Source: PALSA-911 sp963743035
GTDB taxonomy: Bacteria > Pseudomonadota > Alphaproteobacteria > Acetobacterales > Acetobacteraceae
Direction of reading: 5' to 3'
NCBI GenBank assembly: GCA_963743035.1
Contig: CAVUOB010000018.1
Location: 744,001 to 808,000, forward strand
Length of the DNA stretch: 64,000 bases
The notes beneath the pieces are model-generated. The model saw nothing but the letters and a program-made list of their open reading frames with translations. It did not search any database and was not told where the DNA came from. A program made the position numbers and the translations under genes. Shown piece after piece: positions 60,586-64,000 of this stretch (position 1 is the first letter of the stretch; every line of letters starts with the position of its first letter).

Positions 60586-61569
60586 CTACAGTCCCGCGAA
60601 CAGGGCGGTGGACAAATAGCGTTCGGCGAAGGACGCGGCGATGCCGACAATCAGCTTGCCCTTGTTGGCGGGATCGCGCGCCAGATCCAGCATCGCATGC
60701 AGCACCGCGCCCGAGGAAATGCCGATCGGCAGGCCCTCGACCGCCGCACAGCGGCGCGCCGCGGCCAGGGAATCGCGTTCGGTGACGCGGACGATTTCGT
60801 CCAGCAGGTCGAGTTCCAGCACCTCCGGCTTGAAGCCGGCGCCGATGCCCTGGATGGCGTGCGGGCCCGGCTCGTCGCCCGACAGCACCGCGCTCTCCAT
60901 CGGCTCCACCCCGACCACGCGCAGGCCGGGGCGGCGCGGCTTCAGCGCGCGGGCGATGCCGGTAAGCGTGCCGCCGGTGCCGATGCCGGCGACGACGATG
61001 TCCACCTTGCCGGCGCTGTCGGTCCAGATTTCCTCAGCGGTGGTGTGCTCGTGGATGTCGGGGTTGGCCGGATTGTCGAACTGGCGCGCGATCCAGGCGC
61101 CCGGCGTCTTGGCAACGATGGCGTTCGCCCGCGCGATGGCGCCGGCCATGCCCTGCTTGGCCGGGGTCTGCTCCACCACCGCACCCATCAGCCGCAGCAT
61201 CTTGCGCCGCTCGATCGACGCGCCGTCCGGCATCACCACGATCAGCTTGTAGCCCCTGGCGGCGGCAACGAAGGCGAGCGCGATGCCGGTATTGCCCGAG
61301 GTCGGCTCCACCAGCGTCGTGAAGCCCGGGCGGATGGTGCCGGCGCGCTCCGCCGCTTCCACCATCGCCAGGCCGATGCGGTCCTTCACCGAGCCGAGCG
61401 GGTTGAAGAATTCGAGCTTCAGGGCGATGTCGGCCTGCAGCCCGTCCGCGGCGATCAGCCGGGGCAGGCGCACCAGCGGTGTGCCGCCGATGGTTTCGAG
61501 GATGCTGCCGTAGAGGCGGCCGGTTTTCGCCGGCTGGCGCGGCTTGGTCTTGCTTGTCATGCTGGTCAT
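60586..61569 (-). CDS. cysK: Cysteine synthase A
   Basis: The 327-residue PLP enzyme makes cysteine from O-acetylserine and sulfide. The PLP Lys is at about 62 (NPLGSVKDRIG), the substrate loop is EPTSGNTGIAL, and the phosphate-binding loop is GTGGTLTG; the C-terminal GISSGAVLHA is also typical. The start at 61569 lies only 7 nt after an Rrf2 regulator gene on the same strand, so they form an operon in which the regulator probably controls cysteine or sulfur supply. Confidence 0.95.
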   Translation of the reverse strand: MTSMTSKTKPRQPAKTGRLYGSILETIGGTPLVRLPRLIAADGLQADIALKLEFFNPLGSVKDRIGLAMVEAAERAGTIRPGFTTLVEPTSGNTGIALAFVAAARGYKLIVVMPDGASIERRKMLRLMGAVVEQTPAKQGMAGAIARANAIVAKTPGAWIARQFDNPANPDIHEHTTAEEIWTDSAGKVDIVVAGIGTGGTLTGIARALKPRRPGLRVVGVEPMESAVLSGDEPGPHAIQGIGAGFKPEVLELDLLDEIVRVTERDSLAAARRCAAVEGLPIGISSGAVLHAMLDLARDPANKGKLIVGIAASFAERYLSTALFAGL

Positions 61570-61576
61570 GGAAATC

Positions 61577-62029
61577 TCAGATCGCGAAGGTGATCGGCTC
61601 GGCCGCCGGGCGGCGCAGGCCGGCGGAGGCGGCGCGGCGCAGCAGGTCGTCCAGGGTCAGGGCCTGCAGGCGCGCGCGCGCGGTTTCGTCCAGCTCGGCG
61701 AATAACGGGTCCACCACGGCGCTTTGCAGCCGTCCGCCGGGGCCGTGGCCGTCCTCCTCGCTGTCGGCCAGGGCGACGCCGATGATCTCCGCCAGCCGGA
61801 TATCGCGTTGCGGCCGGCCGAGCCGGTAGCCGCCCTTCGGCCCACGCAGGCTGTCCAGCAGTCCGGCGCGCGAAAGGGTTTGCAGCAGCGGTTCCATGCC
61901 CCGGCGCGCCAGGCCGAGCCGTTCGGCGATATCGCCGGCGCTGACGGTGCCGGTGCGCCCGGCATGGAAGGCGATGTCGAGCATGAGGGATATCGCGGTC
62001 ATCGCGCGGTCGCGTCGGACGATCTGCAT
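61577..62029 (-). CDS. Rrf2-family transcriptional regulator
   Basis: The 150-residue protein has a winged helix-turn-helix: RRDRAMTAISLMLDIAFHAG, then SAGDIAERLGLARRGMEPLL and LRGPKGGYRLGRP. This is the Rrf2 fold, as in CymR, which controls cysteine metabolism with cysK. No Cys cluster is present, so an IscR-type Fe-S cluster is unlikely. The start at 62029 matches the usual Rrf2 N-terminus; in-frame ATGs at 62041 and 62116 also exist. It precedes cysK. Confidence 0.88.
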   Translation of the reverse strand: MQIVRRDRAMTAISLMLDIAFHAGRTGTVSAGDIAERLGLARRGMEPLLQTLSRAGLLDSLRGPKGGYRLGRPQRDIRLAEIIGVALADSEEDGHGPGGRLQSAVVDPLFAELDETARARLQALTLDDLLRRAASAGLRRPAAEPITFAI

Positions 62030-62384
62030 GGCGCCTGGCATTTCCCCAAATCGGGTTGTTGTTCGGAAGTTCGGTCGTCTGGTGTTTCGGTCGTCTCGTT
62101 TGTCGTCGGTAGCCATCGCCGGGAACCCTGCGTCGCATATCCTTTTTCAATCAGGGCGATTCGCGAGACAGAACGCCTCCAATCCAGCGGTTTCACAGTA
62201 GACCGAATCTTGTCGGCTCAACAATCCACTATTTTGCTTGTCAGATAGACCGGTTGTCCGCGACAGGCGCGGCTGTCCATGCGGCAAGGCCGATGGTAGA
62301 GAATCCTGGCTCAAGGTGGTCGCCCGATTAGCGGTGGGCGGCTGTGCAATGTCTGGATGATGGCGGGTCGGGAAAGGAATATCC

Positions 62385-63722
62385 ATGGATCGCTCGCGGC
62401 AATTGCGGCTCGGCGCGTTCCTTCGGCCGGTGAGTATACATACCGGTGCCTGGCGCTATCCAGGGGCGTTCCCCGATGCGAATTTCAACTTCGCGCATTA
62501 CAAGCGCTTCGCCCGCACGCTGGAACGCGGCCGGTTCGACGCGATGTTCCTGGCCGATCACCTCGCGGTGCTGAACATGCCGATGGAGGCGCTGAAGCGC
62601 AGCGCGACGACCACGTCCTTCGAGCCGATGACGCTGCTCTCTGCGCTGGCCAGCGTGACCGAGCATCTGGGGCTCATCGCCACGTCGTCCACCACCTATG
62701 ACGAGCCGTTCCACGTCGCGCGGCGGTTCGCCTCGCTCGATCATATCAGCGGCGGGCGGGCCGGGTGGAACCTGGTCACCACCGCCAACCCGGACGCGGC
62801 GCGGAATTTTGGCCATGACGAACACATGGCGCATGGCGAGCGCTATGCCCGGGCGCGCGAGTTCTTCGATGTGGTCACCGGCCTGTGGGACAGCTGGGCG
62901 GACGACGCGTTCATCCGTGACGTCGATGCCGGCGTGTATTTCGATCCCGACCGGCTGCATATGCTGAACCACCAGGGTGCGGAATTGTCGGTGCGCGGGC
63001 CGCTGAACATCGCCCGCCCGGTGCAGGGCTGGCCGGTGATCGTACAGGCGGGCTCCTCGGAGGCCGGGCGGCAGATCGCCGCCGAGACGGCGGAGGCGGT
63101 GTTCACCAGCCAGCCCACGCTGGCCGACGGCCAGCGCTTCTATGCCGACGTGAAGGACCGCATGGAAAAACTCGGCCGTCCCCGCGATCACCTGAAGATC
63201 CTGCCCGGCGTGTTCGTGGTGGTCGGCGACACGCTGGAGGAAGCGCGGCGCAAGCGGGCGCTGCTGGACAGCCTGGTGCATTACGACAGCGCCATCGCCT
63301 CGCTGTCGATCGCGCTGGGCCATGATGCCTCCGGCTTCGATCCGGATGGACCGCTGCCGGAGATCCCCGAGAGCAACGCGAGCCAGAGCGGGCGCGAACG
63401 TGCCATCGCCCTGGCCCGGCGGGAGAACCTGACCGTGCGCCAGCTGGCGCAGCGCCTCGGCGGCTATGCCGGGCTGGCGATGCTCGGCACCCCGGCGATG
63501 ATCGCCGATCAGATGGAGGAATGGCTGCTCACCGAAGGTTCGGACGGGTTCAACGTGATGTTCCCGTACCTGCCGGGCGGGCTCGACGATTTCGTCGACC
63601 AGGTGGTGCCGGAGTTGCAGCGGCGCGGGCTGTTCCGCCGGGAATACGAGGGCAGGACGCTGCGGGAGAATCTGGGCCTGCCGCGTCCGGCGAACCGGTT
63701 CTTTCCCGACCGGGCCAAGTAG
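62385..63722 (+). CDS. NtaA/SnaA/DszA-family FMN-dependent monooxygenase
   Basis: The 445-residue protein has the NtaA/DszA-type pattern: LGAFLRPVSIHTGAWRYPG, NFAHYKRFARTLERGRFD, MFLADHLAVLNM, TSSTTYDEPFHVARRFASLD, HISGGRAGWNLVTTANPDAA and PVIVQAGSSEAGRQIAAE. These are FMNH2-using monooxygenases with a separate reductase, often acting on sulfur- or nitrogen-containing compounds. It is divergent from the Rrf2-cysK operon, suggesting a role in sulfur acquisition from organic sources. The reductase partner is not in the window. Confidence 0.92.
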   Translation: MDRSRQLRLGAFLRPVSIHTGAWRYPGAFPDANFNFAHYKRFARTLERGRFDAMFLADHLAVLNMPMEALKRSATTTSFEPMTLLSALASVTEHLGLIATSSTTYDEPFHVARRFASLDHISGGRAGWNLVTTANPDAARNFGHDEHMAHGERYARAREFFDVVTGLWDSWADDAFIRDVDAGVYFDPDRLHMLNHQGAELSVRGPLNIARPVQGWPVIVQAGSSEAGRQIAAETAEAVFTSQPTLADGQRFYADVKDRMEKLGRPRDHLKILPGVFVVVGDTLEEARRKRALLDSLVHYDSAIASLSIALGHDASGFDPDGPLPEIPESNASQSGRERAIALARRENLTVRQLAQRLGGYAGLAMLGTPAMIADQMEEWLLTEGSDGFNVMFPYLPGGLDDFVDQVVPELQRRGLFRREYEGRTLRENLGLPRPANRFFPDRAK

Positions 63723-63780
63723 GGGCGGACTCACTCTTTTGCACCACCCGGCCTTGAAGGGTCGGGCGCCAACCCCATTT

Positions 63781-63798
63781 ACCATCCATGTGGATGGT
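63781..63798. promoter_or_regulatory. Palindrome upstream of the CopG-type gene
   Basis: ACCATCCA and TGGATGGT form an 8-bp inverted repeat with a 2-bp centre, 18 nt before the ATG of the CopG-type regulator. Ribbon-helix-helix proteins commonly bind such short dyads near their own promoters, so this is a likely autoregulatory operator. Confidence 0.55.
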
Positions 63799-63815
63799 GC
63801 AGGGATGTTGGTCGG

Positions 63816-64000
63816 ATGGGTGAAATAATCCGCGAATTGCGGCCGAAGGGCGTAGACAGCGAGAAGATCACCATAAATCTCGGCTTCGTGGACCTCGGGC
63901 ATATCGACCTGCTGGTGCAGGACGGCTTCTACGCCAACCGGACCGACTTCATCCGCACGGCGATCCGCAACCAGATCGAGCGTCATGGCGACAGCGTCCG
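63816..64000 (+). CDS. CopG-family ribbon-helix-helix regulator (partial)
   Basis: The frame begins MGEIIRELRPKGVDSEKITI and continues NLGFVDLGHIDLLVQDGFYA and NRTDFIRTAIRNQIERHG. That is a beta-strand followed by two helices, as in CopG/ribbon-helix-helix DNA-binding proteins. It runs off the window edge after about 61 residues. A palindrome 18 nt upstream may be its own operator. Confidence 0.75.
   Translation, partial: MGEIIRELRPKGVDSEKITINLGFVDLGHIDLLVQDGFYANRTDFIRTAIRNQIERHGDSV

Noticed and set aside
1..64000. tRNA, rRNA and CRISPR arrays.
   Set aside because: No cloverleaf-like segment with a typical T-loop, no rRNA stretch and no regularly spaced repeats with unique spacers were found by eye.

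Overview
The window is high-GC, gene-dense bacterial chromosome. Gene content points to an alphaproteobacterium, most likely Acetobacteraceae/Rhodospirillales. The evidence is a TrcR-type DUF1013 regulator, DUF1192, DUF1489, DUF2125 and DUF465 proteins, a cysteine-poor L31, an ftsE/ftsX operon, and TRAP and Sox-type genes. Assignments come from reading translations and recalling families; no database search was run.

Layout. 0-9 kb: icd, a hybrid histidine kinase with a neighbouring HPt domain, a deoxyribosyltransferase-like protein, purE-purK and small DUF465 proteins. 8-17 kb: TrcR, Hsp20, L31, DUF485-acetate symporter, a cNMP/CBS/DUF294 protein with an exonuclease, and a pyruvate kinase-like protein. 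17-27 kb: DUF1489, DUF2125, plsC, ydcF, ftsX-ftsE, a zinc-ribbon protein, a two-gene operon of unknown function, enoyl-CoA hydratase, DNA glycosylase and a GNAT enzyme. 27-38.5 kb: a type I secretion locus (ABC protein, HlyD-type adaptor, Sel1-repeat protein) with two glycosyltransferase genes and a W-repeat protein with a Lys/Ala/Pro tail. 38.6-42.2 kb: universal stress protein, hydroxyacid dehydrogenase, DUF2188 and a complete IS630-type element. 42.2-49 kb: GntR regulator, TRAP transporter and a small catabolic set (two SDRs, HCCA-isomerase-like, MaoC). 49-55.3 kb: an eight-gene reverse-strand operon joining an isoquinoline-oxidoreductase-like molybdoenzyme to c-type cytochromes, a flavocytochrome c flavoprotein and SoxX/Y/Z/A-like proteins. 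55.5-64 kb: FkbM methyltransferase, DUF4239, SDR, FAD protein, cysK with an Rrf2 regulator, a DszA/NtaA-type monooxygenase and the start of a CopG-type regulator.

How genes work together. The best candidate for an under-described system is the 49-55.3 kb operon. Its SoxY-like carrier ends in AACLD rather than GGCGG, no soxB or soxCD is adjacent, and a molybdenum hydroxylase sits at the operon head, so it may oxidise something other than thiosulfate. The second is the type I secretion/glycosylation locus. FNR/FixK-type palindromes lie upstream of the acetate-symporter operon and the universal stress gene.

Quality warning. At least six genes (kinase/HPt, purE, type I ABC protein, Sel1 protein, soxY-like, cytochrome c) are broken by what look like single-base indels, several of them one extra base. 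Consensus errors should be excluded before any is called a pseudogene.
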